Below are positions 19,662 to 29,312 of a DNA stretch of 64,000 bases, in pieces. The translations under genes were made by a program, and so were the position numbers. The notes under the pieces were generated by a model. The model saw only the letters and a list, made by a program, of their open reading frames with translations. It did not search any database and was not told the origin of the DNA. Position 1 is the stretch's first letter. Each line of letters opens with the position of its first letter. The DNA is taken from contig NZ_JACLAL010000001.1 of the NCBI RefSeq assembly GCF_014280875.1, positions 372,001 through 436,000 on the forward strand. Direction: 5' to 3'. This DNA is from Paenirhizobium daejeonense (GTDB lineage: Bacteria > Pseudomonadota > Alphaproteobacteria > Rhizobiales > Rhizobiaceae).

Positions 19662-20111
19662 ATGATTTCCCAAAAGGCGAAATATGCGCTCCGGGCGCTG
19701 ACCGTGCTGGCTCGTGCCGAGACCGGCGATCCCGTGCAGATTTCCGATATTGCCGACCGCCAGAAGATCCCGAAGAAGTTTCTCGAGCAGATCCTTCTCG
19801 ATCTCAAGCGGGCAGGGTTCGTCGAAAGTCGCCGTGGGAAGCAGGGGGGCTACCTTCTGCTGCGTCCCGCATCTGAGATCACCTATGGCGAAGTGCTGCG
19901 CCTGATCGACGGACCGATTGCGCCCTTGCCCTGCCTTTCGCTCACTGCCTATCGCCGCTGCGAGGATTGCGACGGCGAGAACGACTGTGAGATCCGCCAC
20001 GTCTTCGCCCGTGTCGCGGATGAGACCCGGGCGGTACTGTTCTCCACGACATTCGCCGACCCGCTCGGTGAGCATGCGCCGATACCGGCCGTGCTCGAGC
20101 GGGCGAACTGA
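19662..20111 (+). CDS. Rrf2 family transcriptional regulator
   Basis: A 149-residue winged-helix regulator with the family start MISQKAKYALRALTVLA and the HTH segment VQISDIADRQKIPKKFLEQILLDLKRAG. Cysteines C91, C100, C103 and C109 fall in the loop where IscR, NsrR and RsrR bind Fe-S clusters, so cluster sensing is possible. CymR-type members without cluster sense cysteine metabolism. Divergence from cysH-cysD-cysN and adjacency to the sulfate transporter strongly suggest control of sulfur assimilation. Which signal is sensed cannot be decided here. Confidence 0.88.
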   Translation: MISQKAKYALRALTVLARAETGDPVQISDIADRQKIPKKFLEQILLDLKRAGFVESRRGKQGGYLLLRPASEITYGEVLRLIDGPIAPLPCLSLTAYRRCEDCDGENDCEIRHVFARVADETRAVLFSTTFADPLGEHAPIPAVLERAN

Positions 20112-20299
20112 CAGTCAAAATAACGCTGCGACGCAAAAAACTGTCATTGGCAGCCGTTTAAGTGCAGACTCGTGAAATCGGTTTTTCTGCGATTGGCCGC
20201 TTTGGCGAACGATTTTCTCCTCGGAGAATGCGCATTTTGGGCCATCATTTTCCGAGCGATGCCGCGTGGAGGTACTGTTTTGCTATTTTTTCGGCCGCG

Positions 20300-20327
20300 T
20301 TGACTAACACGACCTGACCGGTAGAGT
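20300..20327 (+). promoter_or_regulatory. Candidate promoter of the sulfate transporter operon
   Basis: TTGACT (20300-20305), a 16-base spacer and TAGAGT (20322-20327) resemble a sigma-70 promoter, 36 bases before the sbp start. The -10 box is weak. Confidence 0.35.
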
Positions 20328-20362
20328 TTAGGGCAGGGATAAAGAGGAAAGGAACGAGTGCC

Positions 20363-21385
20363 ATGAACAGCTTTCTGAAACAGGTAAGCGGCCTTCTGGT
20401 CGGGCTCTCTCTGAGTGCCAGCGCCGCTACGATGGCTTACGCAGACACGAAGCTCCTCAATGTGTCGTATGACCCGACGCGCGAGTTCTATAAGGAATAT
20501 AACGCCGCCTTTGCCAAACACTGGAAAGCCGAAACGGGTGAGACCGTCACAATCCAGCAGTCCCATGGCGGTTCCGGCAAACAGGCCCGCTCCGTCATCG
20601 ACGGCCTCGATGCCGATGTCGTGACGCTCGCCCTCGAAGGCGATATCGACGCGATCGCCAAGGCGACGAACAAGATCCCGGCGGACTGGCGCAAACGCCT
20701 GCCCAACAACTCTTCTCCTTACACCTCCACCATCGTCTTCCTGGTCCGTAAGGGCAACCCTAAGGGCATCCACGACTGGGGTGATCTCGTGAAGGGCGAT
20801 GTGCAGATCGTTACGCCGAACCCGAAGACCTCGGGTGGTGCCCGCTGGAACTATCTTGCTGCCTGGGCATGGGCAAACAAGGAGTTCAACGGCGACGAGA
20901 CCAAGATCAAGGAATACATCGCCGATCTCTACAAGCGCGCTCCGGTTCTCGACACCGGCGCCCGCGGCTCGACCGTCACCTTCGCTCAGCGCGAAATCGG
21001 CGATGTGCTGATCGCCTGGGAAAACGAGGCCTATCTCGCCGGTGCAGAATTCGGCGAGGACAGCTTCGACATCGTCGTGCCGAAGCTCTCGATCCTGGCC
21101 GAACCGCCGGTCACCGTCGTGGACGGCAATGCCGATGCCAAGGGCACCCGCAAGGTGGCCGACGCCTATCTCGAATACCTCTACTCGGCTGAAGGCCAGA
21201 CGATTGCCGCCAAGCACTTCTACCGCCCTTCCAAGCCGGAACTCGTTCCAGCCGACCAGCTGAAGCTGCCGAAGCTCGATCTCGTCACCATCGACGATCC
21301 GATCTTCGGCGGTTGGGCCAAGGCACAGCCGACCCACTTCGGCGATGGCGGCATCTTCGACCAGATCTACAAGCCCGCCAGGTAA
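20363..21385 (+). CDS. sbp: Sulfate ABC transporter substrate-binding protein
   Basis: A 340-residue periplasmic binding protein with a signal peptide (about residues 1-27, cleaved near AYADTKLL). Family signatures are [44 protein letters not shown] and [15 protein letters not shown], which form the sulfate pocket. It delivers sulfate, and probably thiosulfate, to the CysTW permease and CysA ATPase encoded next. First gene of the operon; 109 bases separate it from cysT. Sbp and CysP are hard to tell apart by sequence. Confidence 0.95.
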   Translation: MNSFLKQVSGLLVGLSLSASAATMAYADTKLLNVSYDPTREFYKEYNAAFAKHWKAETGETVTIQQSHGGSGKQARSVIDGLDADVVTLALEGDIDAIAKATNKIPADWRKRLPNNSSPYTSTIVFLVRKGNPKGIHDWGDLVKGDVQIVTPNPKTSGGARWNYLAAWAWANKEFNGDETKIKEYIADLYKRAPVLDTGARGSTVTFAQREIGDVLIAWENEAYLAGAEFGEDSFDIVVPKLSILAEPPVTVVDGNADAKGTRKVADAYLEYLYSAEGQTIAAKHFYRPSKPELVPADQLKLPKLDLVTIDDPIFGGWAKAQPTHFGDGGIFDQIYKPAR

Positions 21386-21494
21386 ATTGGCGATCCTCCC
21401 GAACGGCAGGCCCCGATCTTGAACGGTCGGGGCTTGTCGCATGAAGATTTGCAGGCATGATGAAAAGCGCGATGACGCGATGACGGGAACATTC

Positions 21495-22331
21495 ATGAAA
21501 AACTGGCGACAGCCGAGCATTCTGCCGGGCTTCGGCCTGACGCTCGGTTATACCATCTTCTACCTCACGGTGATCATCCTGATCCCGCTTGCCGCCCTGG
21601 TCTGGCGTTCCGCCGAACTGGGCTGGCAGGAGTTCATTTCGATAGCGCTGGATGAACGGACGCTCCGCTCTCTGGAGGTCAGCTTCGGCTCGGCCTTGAT
21701 CGCCGCCGGCATAAATGTGGTGTTCGGCGTGATCACCGCCTGGGTGCTGGTACGCTACCGGTTTCCGGGCCGCCGCCTGCTGGATGCGGTGATTGATCTT
21801 CCTTTCGCCCTGCCGACCGCTGTCGCCGGCATTTCGCTCGCCGCGCTCTACGCGCCGAAGGGCTGGATCGGTCAGTTGTTCGCGCCGCTCGGCATCAAGA
21901 TCGCGTTCACGCCGGCCGGCATCGTGGTTGCCCTGATCTTCGTCGGCCTTCCCTTCATCGTGCGCACCGTGCAGCCGGTGATGGAGGAGCTTGACCGAGA
22001 AGTCGAGGAAGCCGCCGCCACTCTTGGGGCCAGCCGTTTCCAGACGCTGTTCTACGTCGTGCTGCCGGCGCTGGTTCCTGCGATCCTCACCGGCTTCGCG
22101 CTGGCCTTTGCCCGGGCCGTCGGGGAATACGGTTCGGTCATCTTCATTGCCGGTAATATCCCCTATGTTTCGGAGATCGCACCGCTCTTGATCGTCATCC
22201 GCCTCGAGGAGTTCCATTATGCCGGCGCCACCTCGATCGCCTCGATCATGCTGCTGATCTCGTTCGCCATGCTGCTCTTGATCAATCTTCTGCAGATGTG
22301 GAGCCGCAGGAGGTACAGCAATGTCCGATAA
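21495..22331 (+). CDS. cysT: Sulfate ABC transporter permease subunit CysT
   Basis: A 278-residue inner-membrane permease with about six helices and the EAA loop (EVEEAAATLGASRFQTLFYVVLPALVPAI) that contacts CysA. N-terminal PSILPGFGLTLGYTIFYL is typical of CysT/CysU. Several ATGs are in frame; 21495 is chosen because GGGAA lies five bases before it, while 21480 would add five residues. The stop overlaps the cysW start by 11 bases. Confidence 0.94.
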   Translation: MKNWRQPSILPGFGLTLGYTIFYLTVIILIPLAALVWRSAELGWQEFISIALDERTLRSLEVSFGSALIAAGINVVFGVITAWVLVRYRFPGRRLLDAVIDLPFALPTAVAGISLAALYAPKGWIGQLFAPLGIKIAFTPAGIVVALIFVGLPFIVRTVQPVMEELDREVEEAAATLGASRFQTLFYVVLPALVPAILTGFALAFARAVGEYGSVIFIAGNIPYVSEIAPLLIVIRLEEFHYAGATSIASIMLLISFAMLLLINLLQMWSRRRYSNVR

Positions 22332-23193
22332 AGCTCATGCCTCCCGTTCCAGCTTCCACGAAGCCGCAACCGAAACGCCGGTCTGGCGCTGGGTACTGAC
22401 GGCAATCGCCGTCGCCTTCATGCTGCTGGTCGTCGTGCTGCCGCTGGTCGTCGTCTTCGTCGAGGCCTTCCGTAAGGGAGCCGAGGAGTTTTTCGCCTCG
22501 CTCGCCGAGCCGGACGCCGTCTCGGCCATTCGCCTGACGCTAACCGTCGCTGCCATTGCTGTGCCGCTCAATCTCGTCTTCGGCATCGCCGCCGCGTGGT
22601 CGATCGCCAAGTTCGAATTCCGCGGCAAGACCTTCCTGATCACGCTGATCGACCTGCCGTTTTCGATTTCGCCGGTCATTTCCGGTCTGGTCTACGTGCT
22701 GCTGTTCGGCGCACAGGGCTTTCTCGGCCCCTGGCTGAAAAGCTACGGCATCGAGATCATCTTCGCCGTGCCGGGCATCGTGCTTGCGACCGTTTTCGTG
22801 ACCTTCCCCTTCATCGCCCGCGAGTTGATCCCGCTGATGCAGGAACAGGGCTCCGGCGACGAGGAGGCGGCCCTTTCGCTCGGCGCTTCCGGCTGGCAGA
22901 CCTTCTGGTATGTGACGCTGCCCAATATCAAATGGGGCTTGCTCTATGGCGTGCTGCTCTGCAACGCGCGCGCCATGGGCGAGTTTGGCGCCGTTTCCGT
23001 CGTATCGGGCCATGTCCGAGGCCTGACGGAAACCATGCCGCTGCACATCGAGGTTCTCTACAACGAATACAATTTCGTCGCAGCCTTCGCGGTTTCGACG
23101 CTCCTCGCTCTCCTTGCCCTCGTCACGCTGGCGCTCAAGTCCATTCTCGAGCTGCACTACGGCGACGAAATCGCGGCAAGCCGGAAACACTGA
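22321..23193 (+). CDS. cysW: Sulfate ABC transporter permease subunit CysW
   Basis: A 290-residue permease, partner of CysT, with six hydrophobic segments and the EAA loop [30 protein letters not shown]. The segment [33 protein letters not shown] is a CysW signature. It overlaps the cysT end and precedes cysA by 14 bases, so all three are co-translated or coupled. Confidence 0.95.
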   Translation: MSDKAHASRSSFHEAATETPVWRWVLTAIAVAFMLLVVVLPLVVVFVEAFRKGAEEFFASLAEPDAVSAIRLTLTVAAIAVPLNLVFGIAAAWSIAKFEFRGKTFLITLIDLPFSISPVISGLVYVLLFGAQGFLGPWLKSYGIEIIFAVPGIVLATVFVTFPFIARELIPLMQEQGSGDEEAALSLGASGWQTFWYVTLPNIKWGLLYGVLLCNARAMGEFGAVSVVSGHVRGLTETMPLHIEVLYNEYNFVAAFAVSTLLALLALVTLALKSILELHYGDEIAASRKH

Positions 23194-23207
23194 AAGGTCT
23201 CTCCCCA

Positions 23208-24248
23208 ATGGATGTAAACATCAAGAATATCCGCAAGGAGTTTGGCCAGTTCCCGGCGTTGCACGACATTTCCCTGTCGATCCGCTCCGGCGAACTCATC
23301 GCGCTGCTCGGCCCTTCCGGCTCGGGCAAGACCACCCTTTTGCGCCTGATCGCCGGCCTTGACCGGCCGACCGCCGGCCAGATCTTCTTCGGCCAGAACG
23401 ACGCCTCGGAAAAGTCGGTGCAGGAACGTCATATCGGCTTCGTCTTTCAGCATTACGCACTGTTCCGCCACATGACGGTTGCCGACAACATCGCCTTCGG
23501 TCTCAAGGTCCGCCCGAAGGCGACCCGTCCACCGGCCGCCGAAATCCGCAAGCGCGTCTCCGATCTGCTCGACATGGTACATCTGACCGGCCTCGAAAAG
23601 CGCTATCCGGCCCAGCTTTCCGGCGGCCAGCGCCAGCGCGTGGCGCTCGCCCGCGCCATGGCCATCGAGCCGACGGTGTTGCTGCTCGACGAACCCTTCG
23701 GCGCGCTCGACGCCAAGGTGCGCAAGGAGTTGCGCCGCTGGCTGCGCGAGTTCCACGACCGCACCGGCCACACCACCTTCTTTGTCACTCATGACCAGGA
23801 AGAGGCTCTTGAACTCGCAGACCGCGTCGTGGTCATGAGCCAGGGTAAAATCGAGCAGGTGGGCTCGGCGGACGACGTCTACGACACGCCGAACTCGCCC
23901 TTCGTCTTCTCATTCATCGGCGAATCCTCCCACATCCCCGTGACCGTTCGCGAGGGCACCGTCCTGTTTCAGGGCGAACCGATCGGCATCTCCGAGCAGG
24001 GTTCAGACAGTGCGGGAGAACTCTTCTTCCGCCCGCAGGATGTGGCAATCATCGATGACAAGACATCGCTCTACGGCAAGGTCACGGCTTGCCGCCGTCT
24101 CGCCGGTACCCGCATCGCCGAAATCGATATCGCCAATGAGGGCCACGATCCTTATCATTTGGAGGTTGAAGTACCGCTGGACGCTCCGGTCGCCGTCGGT
24201 GCCGAAATCCGCTTCCGCCCGACGCGGTGGAAGCTGTTTCGGAAGTGA
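23208..24248 (+). CDS. cysA: Sulfate/thiosulfate ABC transporter ATP-binding protein CysA
   Basis: A 346-residue ATPase that powers sulfate uptake. Walker A is [12 protein letters not shown], the signature is [14 protein letters not shown], Walker B is [10 protein letters not shown], and the switch is [15 protein letters not shown]-terminal TOBE-like domain (residues about 240-346) is present, as in CysA. ATG 23208 is taken since [13 protein letters not shown] is the family start; the longer frame running back through cysW is spurious. A strong terminator follows. Confidence 0.96.
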   Translation: MDVNIKNIRKEFGQFPALHDISLSIRSGELIALLGPSGSGKTTLLRLIAGLDRPTAGQIFFGQNDASEKSVQERHIGFVFQHYALFRHMTVADNIAFGLKVRPKATRPPAAEIRKRVSDLLDMVHLTGLEKRYPAQLSGGQRQRVALARAMAIEPTVLLLDEPFGALDAKVRKELRRWLREFHDRTGHTTFFVTHDQEEALELADRVVVMSQGKIEQVGSADDVYDTPNSPFVFSFIGESSHIPVTVREGTVLFQGEPIGISEQGSDSAGELFFRPQDVAIIDDKTSLYGKVTACRRLAGTRIAEIDIANEGHDPYHLEVEVPLDAPVAVGAEIRFRPTRWKLFRK

Positions 24249-24273
24249 GGTGCAGCGCTCGGCGCGCAGAATA

Positions 24274-24301
24274 AAGGGGCCGGTCTCAGACCTGGCCCCT
24301 T
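24274..24301. terminator. Terminator after cysA
   Basis: AAGGGGCC (24274-24281) pairs with GGCCCCTT (24294-24301), and the interior GGTCT/AGACC extends the stem with one bulge. Ends AA and TT allow action in both directions, which suits the convergent gene at 24407. Confidence 0.7.
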
Positions 24302-24406
24302 AACAAGAACGAAGACCCGGCAGGCAAGGTCACCCAAGTCCTTTGACGCATTGGTTCGTGCAAAAATTGAGGTTTCGCGTCAGGTCTCCGAGGCCCGATT
24401 CAGTCC

Positions 24407-24691
24407 TTACGCCGACTTGCGACGCAGCACGACGAAGGACACTGCGGCAGCAGCAATTCCGAAGATCGCCCATGTGAGCGGCAGGATGTCGGCTTTCTCA
24501 CTACGGATGGGCAGAACGGTAACGGTTCCCGGTGAACTCTCGAAACCGGCCTTGCCCTCTGCCTTGGCTGCGGCGATCTGCTCTGGTGAAACCACCCATT
24601 CGGCGTTCGTCATCTTGTCCTTCACCATGGCTCCGCCTGCCACGGCAAGACCGATCAGAAGGGAAATGAAGATACGCTTTGTTGTGTTCAT
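24407..24691 (-). CDS. Small two-helix membrane protein, unknown function
   Basis: A 94-residue frame starting MNTTKRIFISLLIGLAVAGG. It has a hydrophobic N-terminal segment (signal or anchor, about residues 5-22) and a C-terminal helix (LPLTWAIFGIAAAAVSFVVL) followed by a basic tail, with a short hydrophilic middle. ATG 24691 follows GAGAGAAAACGA, a modest ribosome site. I do not recognise the family. The same frame stays open upstream into a DUF6508-like segment, so this may instead be the tail of a longer protein; the clean N-terminal signal argues for a separate gene. Confidence 0.5.
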   Translation of the reverse strand: MNTTKRIFISLLIGLAVAGGAMVKDKMTNAEWVVSPEQIAAAKAEGKAGFESSPGTVTVLPIRSEKADILPLTWAIFGIAAAAVSFVVLRRKSA

Positions 24692-25264
24692 TCGTTTTCT
24701 CTCTACTGTTGACCTTTCCGGTATCTGGACCAAACGCCGAGGTTTTTCAATGCGGTGGCGTTGGCCAGCCAACGCTTCGATCCGGGCCAGAAGGCGTTGT
24801 ATCAGTCTTTCCTCAAAGGCCTTGGCCAGCATGCCTTCACTGTACCGGTCGCCACGAACCAGGGAGGTAAGGACGAGCGCGATTTCGTCCACGGTCGCCG
24901 TTTCAACGGCAGCTGGTTCCGAGCAGAGGTGATGATATCTTTCGCCTTCGGCATCGCCACGCCAGTTTACATCCGGACGCACCCAGTTTCCCTTGTCCAC
25001 GGCCCGCAGAAAATCCTGAGCGCCTTTTGAGAAGGCATAGAACGGCAACTGGACTATTCCGTCCCTGCTATCTCCACCTACCCACTTCCCGAATACGAAG
25101 TTGGGATCGGCAAACAGGTTAGCAAAGGGAAGGAGGGGGACTGGATCGGGTGGCGGCTGCACGGTGAATGATGTCCTCGAACCTCGAGAGAGAGGCAGTG
25201 CTAACGCTGAAACTGGGCGGAAACGGGAACCTTTACGCGGTTTCGACACTTCTACGGACATCAC
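24407..25264 (-). CDS. DUF6508-like open frame running into the small membrane protein (alternative model)
   Basis: The frame is open for 285 codons. Its middle part, from LFADPNFVFGKWVGG through WVRPDVNWRGDAEG to LVRGDRYSEGMLAKAFEERL, closely resembles DUF6508 proteins, a family of unknown function. No stop separates this from the two-helix protein at 24407-24691. Either the DUF6508 gene lost its stop, or a fusion really exists. No convincing ribosome site is seen at 25264; a GTG near 25163 is another possible start. Overlaps the 94-residue model by design. Confidence 0.4.
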   Translation of the reverse strand: MMSVEVSKPRKGSRFRPVSALALPLSRGSRTSFTVQPPPDPVPLLPFANLFADPNFVFGKWVGGDSRDGIVQLPFYAFSKGAQDFLRAVDKGNWVRPDVNWRGDAEGERYHHLCSEPAAVETATVDEIALVLTSLVRGDRYSEGMLAKAFEERLIQRLLARIEALAGQRHRIEKPRRLVQIPERSTVERKRMNTTKRIFISLLIGLAVAGGAMVKDKMTNAEWVVSPEQIAAAKAEGKAGFESSPGTVTVLPIRSEKADILPLTWAIFGIAAAAVSFVVLRRKSA

Positions 25265-25284
25265 AATCCAAGGGAGTTTATGCT

Positions 25285-25533
25285 ATGCTCAGTACCAACA
25301 CCTGGCTGAAAATCATTTGCGCCATGATGATCAACGCCGTGGTTTTCGGCGTCGGCGCCGTTATGGTCTTGATGATACCCGCTCTCGCGGCTCAGGCCAA
25401 ATACCTCATCCCGGCGGTTGTCGTGATCAGCTTCGTCTCCGCCCCGTTCATCGCCTCCCTGATCGCGCCACGCATGCGTTTGCGCAACTGGGGCAAGGAA
25501 CGCTGGCAGGAAGGCGACCTGATCTCCGGTTAG
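25285..25533 (+). CDS. Small membrane protein, unknown function
   Basis: An 82-residue protein with two predicted transmembrane helices (about residues 9-31 and 38-60) and a polar C-terminus MRLRNWGKERWQEGDLISG. ATG 25285 follows AGGGAG at eight bases, so start and gene look real. I do not recognise the family. It is divergent from the DUF6508-like frame and is followed immediately by a family A repeat. Confidence 0.7.
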   Translation: MLSTNTWLKIICAMMINAVVFGVGAVMVLMIPALAAQAKYLIPAVVVISFVSAPFIASLIAPRMRLRNWGKERWQEGDLISG

Positions 25534-25600
25534 CCCAATTCCAGCGAAAGCGAGAACCGGTTTGCGTGAAGGCATGCCCGAGCGTTGGAGGCGACCTGTT
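25534..25600. repeat. Dispersed palindromic repeat, family A
   Basis: CCAATTCCAGCGAAAGCGAGAACCGG then TTTGCGTGAAGGCATGCC and GAGCGTTGGAGGCGACC follow the family A order with a degraded right arm. It starts directly after the stop of the small membrane protein. Confidence 0.6.
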
Positions 25601-25667
25601 TTCCTAGAAACTGGTCAGTGTCAGCCTTCCGTTGAAAGGCTGGCATTGATGAGAAGTCGCTTGCGGT

Positions 25668-27020
25668 TCAGGTCGCTTCATTCTCCGATTTGGCCAGCGC
25701 GCGCTTGAGACGCACGCCTTCTGCAATCCAGGCGCGGGAAAGGCCGTGATAGAGCGGTTCGCGCGAGATCATGCGCGAGGTCACGTAGCCGAGCATGGCG
25801 GCTGCCATCAGGCTTATGATGCCCTCGTGGCTGTCGGTCATTTCCAGAATGATGACGAATGCGGTCATCGGCGCCTGCACCACGCCGGCGAAGTAACCGG
25901 CCATGCCGAGCACGGCGGAAAGACCGATGCTGACCCCGAGCAGCTGGCCGATGCTGCTGCCAAGCCCTGCGCCGACCGAGAGCGACGGTGCAAAGATGCC
26001 GCCCGGAATGCCCGAGACCATCGACAGGAAAGTGGCGGCGAGCTTGGCGACGAAATAGCCATAGGGCAGCGCATCGCCTTCGATTGCGCCGCGCGCCTGT
26101 TCATATCCGGTGCCGAAAGTGCTTCCGCCGGCGGCAACGCCGATGATGGCGACGAGCATCCCGCAACCGGTCGCAACGGCCACGCTGCGCTTCAGCGGGG
26201 CCGTCTGCACCCATCGCTTGATCCGTTGCGACAGTCGAAGCGCGCCTGCCGAAAACATCGCGCCGAAAGCGCCGCCGACGATGCCGCAGGCAATGACGGC
26301 GAACCATTCGCGCGCCGTTCCGACCGAAAGCGAGGTCGCGCCGAAATAGGTGTAGCTGCCGACAAGCCCGAGCGCCGAGATGCCGGATAGGATCACGGCG
26401 GTCAGCACGAGGCTGTTCGCCCGCGCCTGATAGGTGCGGCCCATTTCCTCGATGGCGAAGACAATGCCGGCAAGCGGCGTGTTGAAGGCGGCGGCGATGC
26501 CGGCTGCCGAACCGGCGAGGATGAGGCCTTGAGCCTGCGCCATTCCGCCGATACGGGCGGAAAGCAGCATGATGGAGGCCCCGACCTGAACAGTCGGGCC
26601 TTCGCGCCCGATCGATGCGCCAAAGAAGAGCCCGCTCACCGTCAGCAGGATCTTGCCGAGCACAAGCTTGAGCGAAAGCAGTCGTCTGCGTTCCTCATCG
26701 CCGCGCAGATGCCGGGCGGCGATTGCCTGCGGAATACCGGAGCCTTGCGACGCCGGAAAAACCGTGAACGCCAGCCAGGAACAGAGAGCAAAACCGAGCG
26801 GAGTCAGGACAAGCGGCAGCAGGAACGACCATTGTCCGGCATTGAGCACGCTGTTGAACAGATGTTGCGCGCCATCGGCGAGCTTGGCGAAGGCCACCGA
26901 GATGACACCGATCGCCAACGCCCCCGCCCAGAACACGGCGCGCGGCTTCCATACTCGCCAGGAACCCCACATCACGCGGGATCGCCGCAGCAGTTTCGAT
27001 TTTTTGTAATTGTTCGGCAT
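25668..27020 (-). CDS. ClC family chloride channel/transporter
   Basis: A 450-residue ClC protein with many membrane helices. All three selectivity-filter motifs are visible: GSGIPQ (about residue 95), GREGPTV (about 138), which carries the gating glutamate, and GGIFAPSL (about 345). A glutamate pair in FAIEEMG matches the internal proton-path site, which favours a chloride/proton exchanger over a passive channel. No CBS domains. ATG 27020 has a poor ribosome site and could be shifted. Its role may be acid resistance or charge balance. Confidence 0.92.
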   Translation of the reverse strand: MPNNYKKSKLLRRSRVMWGSWRVWKPRAVFWAGALAIGVISVAFAKLADGAQHLFNSVLNAGQWSFLLPLVLTPLGFALCSWLAFTVFPASQGSGIPQAIAARHLRGDEERRRLLSLKLVLGKILLTVSGLFFGASIGREGPTVQVGASIMLLSARIGGMAQAQGLILAGSAAGIAAAFNTPLAGIVFAIEEMGRTYQARANSLVLTAVILSGISALGLVGSYTYFGATSLSVGTAREWFAVIACGIVGGAFGAMFSAGALRLSQRIKRWVQTAPLKRSVAVATGCGMLVAIIGVAAGGSTFGTGYEQARGAIEGDALPYGYFVAKLAATFLSMVSGIPGGIFAPSLSVGAGLGSSIGQLLGVSIGLSAVLGMAGYFAGVVQAPMTAFVIILEMTDSHEGIISLMAAAMLGYVTSRMISREPLYHGLSRAWIAEGVRLKRALAKSENEAT

Positions 27021-27169
27021 AGGCTTTGCGTCTCGGCGGAGCGGAAATTGCGGCGCCGGGGCGCTGAAGCAATGAACCTACTCTCCGGCCGGGCACAGGC
27101 CCTAAGCCTTAGACCCCCAACTTGGCAGAAGGCAAGTGCCGTCACCCGTCGATGACGGCTTTTGTCATT

Positions 27170-28822
27170 TCATCTGTCGCTGGTCTCCCAGCGCGGGTTG
27201 ATCCACGGTTCCTGGTTGGAGCGGGGCAGGGGCTGCTTGCCGAGGATGTGGTCCGAGGCCTTTTCGCCGGTCATGATCGACGGGCCGTTGAGGTTGCCGT
27301 AGGTGATATCAGGGAAGATGGACGAATCCGCGACGCGAAGACCGTCGATGCCGATAACACGGCATTCCGGATCGACCACCGCCATGGGATCGTCCTTCGA
27401 ACCCATCTTGCAGGTGCCGCAAGGATGATAGGCGCTTTCGAGATGCTCGCGTAGGAAGGCATCGATCTGCTCATCCGTCTGCACGTGCTCGCCCGGCTGG
27501 ATCTCCGAGCCGCGATAGGGATCGAACGCCTTTTGCCCGAAGATCTCGCGGGTAAGCCGCACGCAATGGCGGAACTTCACCCAGTCCTCCTCGGTGCTCA
27601 TGTAGTTGAAGCGGATCACCGGATCGGCCATCGGGTCGGAGGACCGCAGCGTCACGCTGCCGCGCGACTTCGAGTGGTTATAGCCGACATGCACCTGGAA
27701 ACCGTGGCTGTCGGCCGCCGCCTTGCCGTCATAGGAGATCGCGACAGGCAGGAAGTGGTACTGGATGTCGGGCTGCTTGACGCCCGGCGCGGACCGCACG
27801 AAGGCGCAGCTTTCGAACTGGTTGGATGCGCCGAGACCGGTGCCGGAAAACAGCCATTGCGCGCCGGCGACCCCCTGCCAGAACCATGGCAGCCAGGAAT
27901 AGAGCGAGACCGGCTTGGTCGCGACCTGCTGGAAATAGAATTCCATGTGGTCCATCAGGTTGGCGCCGACGCCGGGACGATCGAGCTTCACCTCTATGCC
28001 CATCTCCTTCAGATGCGCGGCCGGCCCGATGCCGGAGAGCAGCAGCAGCTTCGGCGAGTTGAACGACGAGGCGGCGACGATCACCTCGCGGTTCGCCTTG
28101 ACCACCTCGATCTTGCCATTGCGCTCGATTTCCACGCCGACCGCACGACCGTTCTCGATCACGATCCTGCGGGCGAAACAGCGCACAAGTTCGACATTCG
28201 GTCGCTTCAGCGCCGGCTTCAGATAGGCATTGGCGGCGGACCAGCGGCGCGACTTCCAGATGGTCTGCTCCATCAGGCCGAAGCCTTCCTGCTTCTCGCC
28301 GTTATAGTCGTCCGTCGTTTCGAAACCCGCCTGCTTGCCCGCCTCGACGAAGGCCTTGAACAGCGGGTTCTTCACCGGCCCGCGCTGGACGTGCAGCGGC
28401 CCGTCAGTGCCGCGCCAGCCGTCCTGCCCGCCGTGAGAGCTTTCCATGCGCTTGAAGTAGGGCAGTACGTCGGCATAGCCCCAGCCCTTCGCACCGGCCT
28501 CTTCCCAGCGGGTATAGTCTTCCGCGGAGCCGCGCACATAGACCATGCCGTTGATCGAGGACGAGCCGCCGATCACCTTGCCGCGCGGCGCGGTGATACG
28601 CCGGCTGTTGAGGTTCGGCTCGGGCTCGGAGAGATAGCCCCAGTTATAGCGCTTCATGCTCATCGGCCATGCGAGCGCCGCCGGCATCTGGATGAACGGC
28701 CCGGCATCCGACCCGCCATATTCCAGCACCATGACCGTATGCTTGCCGTCTTCCGACAGCCGGTACGCCATGGCCGAACCCGCCGAGCCGGAACCGATAA
28801 TGATGAAATCTGCATTTTGCAT
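27170..28822 (-). CDS. betA: Choline dehydrogenase
   Basis: BetA is a membrane-associated GMC-family flavoenzyme that oxidises choline to betaine aldehyde, and aldehyde to glycine betaine. The 550-residue protein opens with the FAD fold [19 protein letters not shown], has the GMC signature [18 protein letters not shown] and the active-site [12 protein letters not shown] with its histidine. Length and sequence are typical. It is the last gene of the bet set, but is separated from betB by 490 bases that carry a gene on the other strand. Confidence 0.95.
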   Translation of the reverse strand: MQNADFIIIGSGSAGSAMAYRLSEDGKHTVMVLEYGGSDAGPFIQMPAALAWPMSMKRYNWGYLSEPEPNLNSRRITAPRGKVIGGSSSINGMVYVRGSAEDYTRWEEAGAKGWGYADVLPYFKRMESSHGGQDGWRGTDGPLHVQRGPVKNPLFKAFVEAGKQAGFETTDDYNGEKQEGFGLMEQTIWKSRRWSAANAYLKPALKRPNVELVRCFARRIVIENGRAVGVEIERNGKIEVVKANREVIVAASSFNSPKLLLLSGIGPAAHLKEMGIEVKLDRPGVGANLMDHMEFYFQQVATKPVSLYSWLPWFWQGVAGAQWLFSGTGLGASNQFESCAFVRSAPGVKQPDIQYHFLPVAISYDGKAAADSHGFQVHVGYNHSKSRGSVTLRSSDPMADPVIRFNYMSTEEDWVKFRHCVRLTREIFGQKAFDPYRGSEIQPGEHVQTDEQIDAFLREHLESAYHPCGTCKMGSKDDPMAVVDPECRVIGIDGLRVADSSIFPDITYGNLNGPSIMTGEKASDHILGKQPLPRSNQEPWINPRWETSDR

Positions 28823-28953
28823 GGTCTTGGTCCGCTCAAGCTTTGTTAGGCATGGTTGAAATTATTGGCATCTGGTGACGCGTATCGGTTGAAATCCCGA
28901 AGCGCCGATGCGACCTCTTTGGGGACATTCGTCTCAAGGGGGGCGCGTATCGA

Positions 28954-29286
28954 ATGGCCGAGGAAGGCTTTCAGGATAAACTGCTGCGAAAGCTGAACGC
29001 GGTCGAAGGCGAGCGGTTGGAGGCTGAGCGTTCGCGAGAACAGAACAGTGCCGGGATCGACAATATCTACCGCGATCGCCGTGAGGTCCGCTCCATCTTT
29101 TACCGAATGCGGATATGGCGGATTCGGGCACTCTTCTTTGCAATGGGCATGTTCTTGGGTCTGCTGTTGCACGAAGTTACCGGCACTAGCCTGCTCTTTT
29201 CCGTAGGCGCTTGCGCCGTTTGCAGCGTATTCGTCTTCGAACGCCACATGCAGCGCAAGCGGCAACGGGAGAGGCATCTCGCTTGA
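28954..29286 (+). CDS. Predicted membrane protein with N-terminal coiled coil, unknown function
   Basis: A 110-residue protein. The first half is charged and helical (DKLLRKLNAVEGERLEAERSRE), probably a coiled coil. Two hydrophobic segments follow (ALFFAMGMFLGLLL and SLLFSVGACAVCSVFVF), then a basic tail. AAGGGGGG stands about ten bases before ATG 28954. I do not recognise the family. It lies between betB and betA but on the opposite strand, so it interrupts an otherwise co-directional operon. Confidence 0.65.
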   Translation: MAEEGFQDKLLRKLNAVEGERLEAERSREQNSAGIDNIYRDRREVRSIFYRMRIWRIRALFFAMGMFLGLLLHEVTGTSLLFSVGACAVCSVFVFERHMQRKRQRERHLA

Positions 29287-29312
29287 GATGCCATCTGTCC
29301 GGTTAAGCGCTC

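Noticed and set aside
22596-23207. In-frame extension of cysA back through cysW
   Set aside because: CysA proteins begin at [13 protein letters not shown]; the extension overlaps a clear permease gene.
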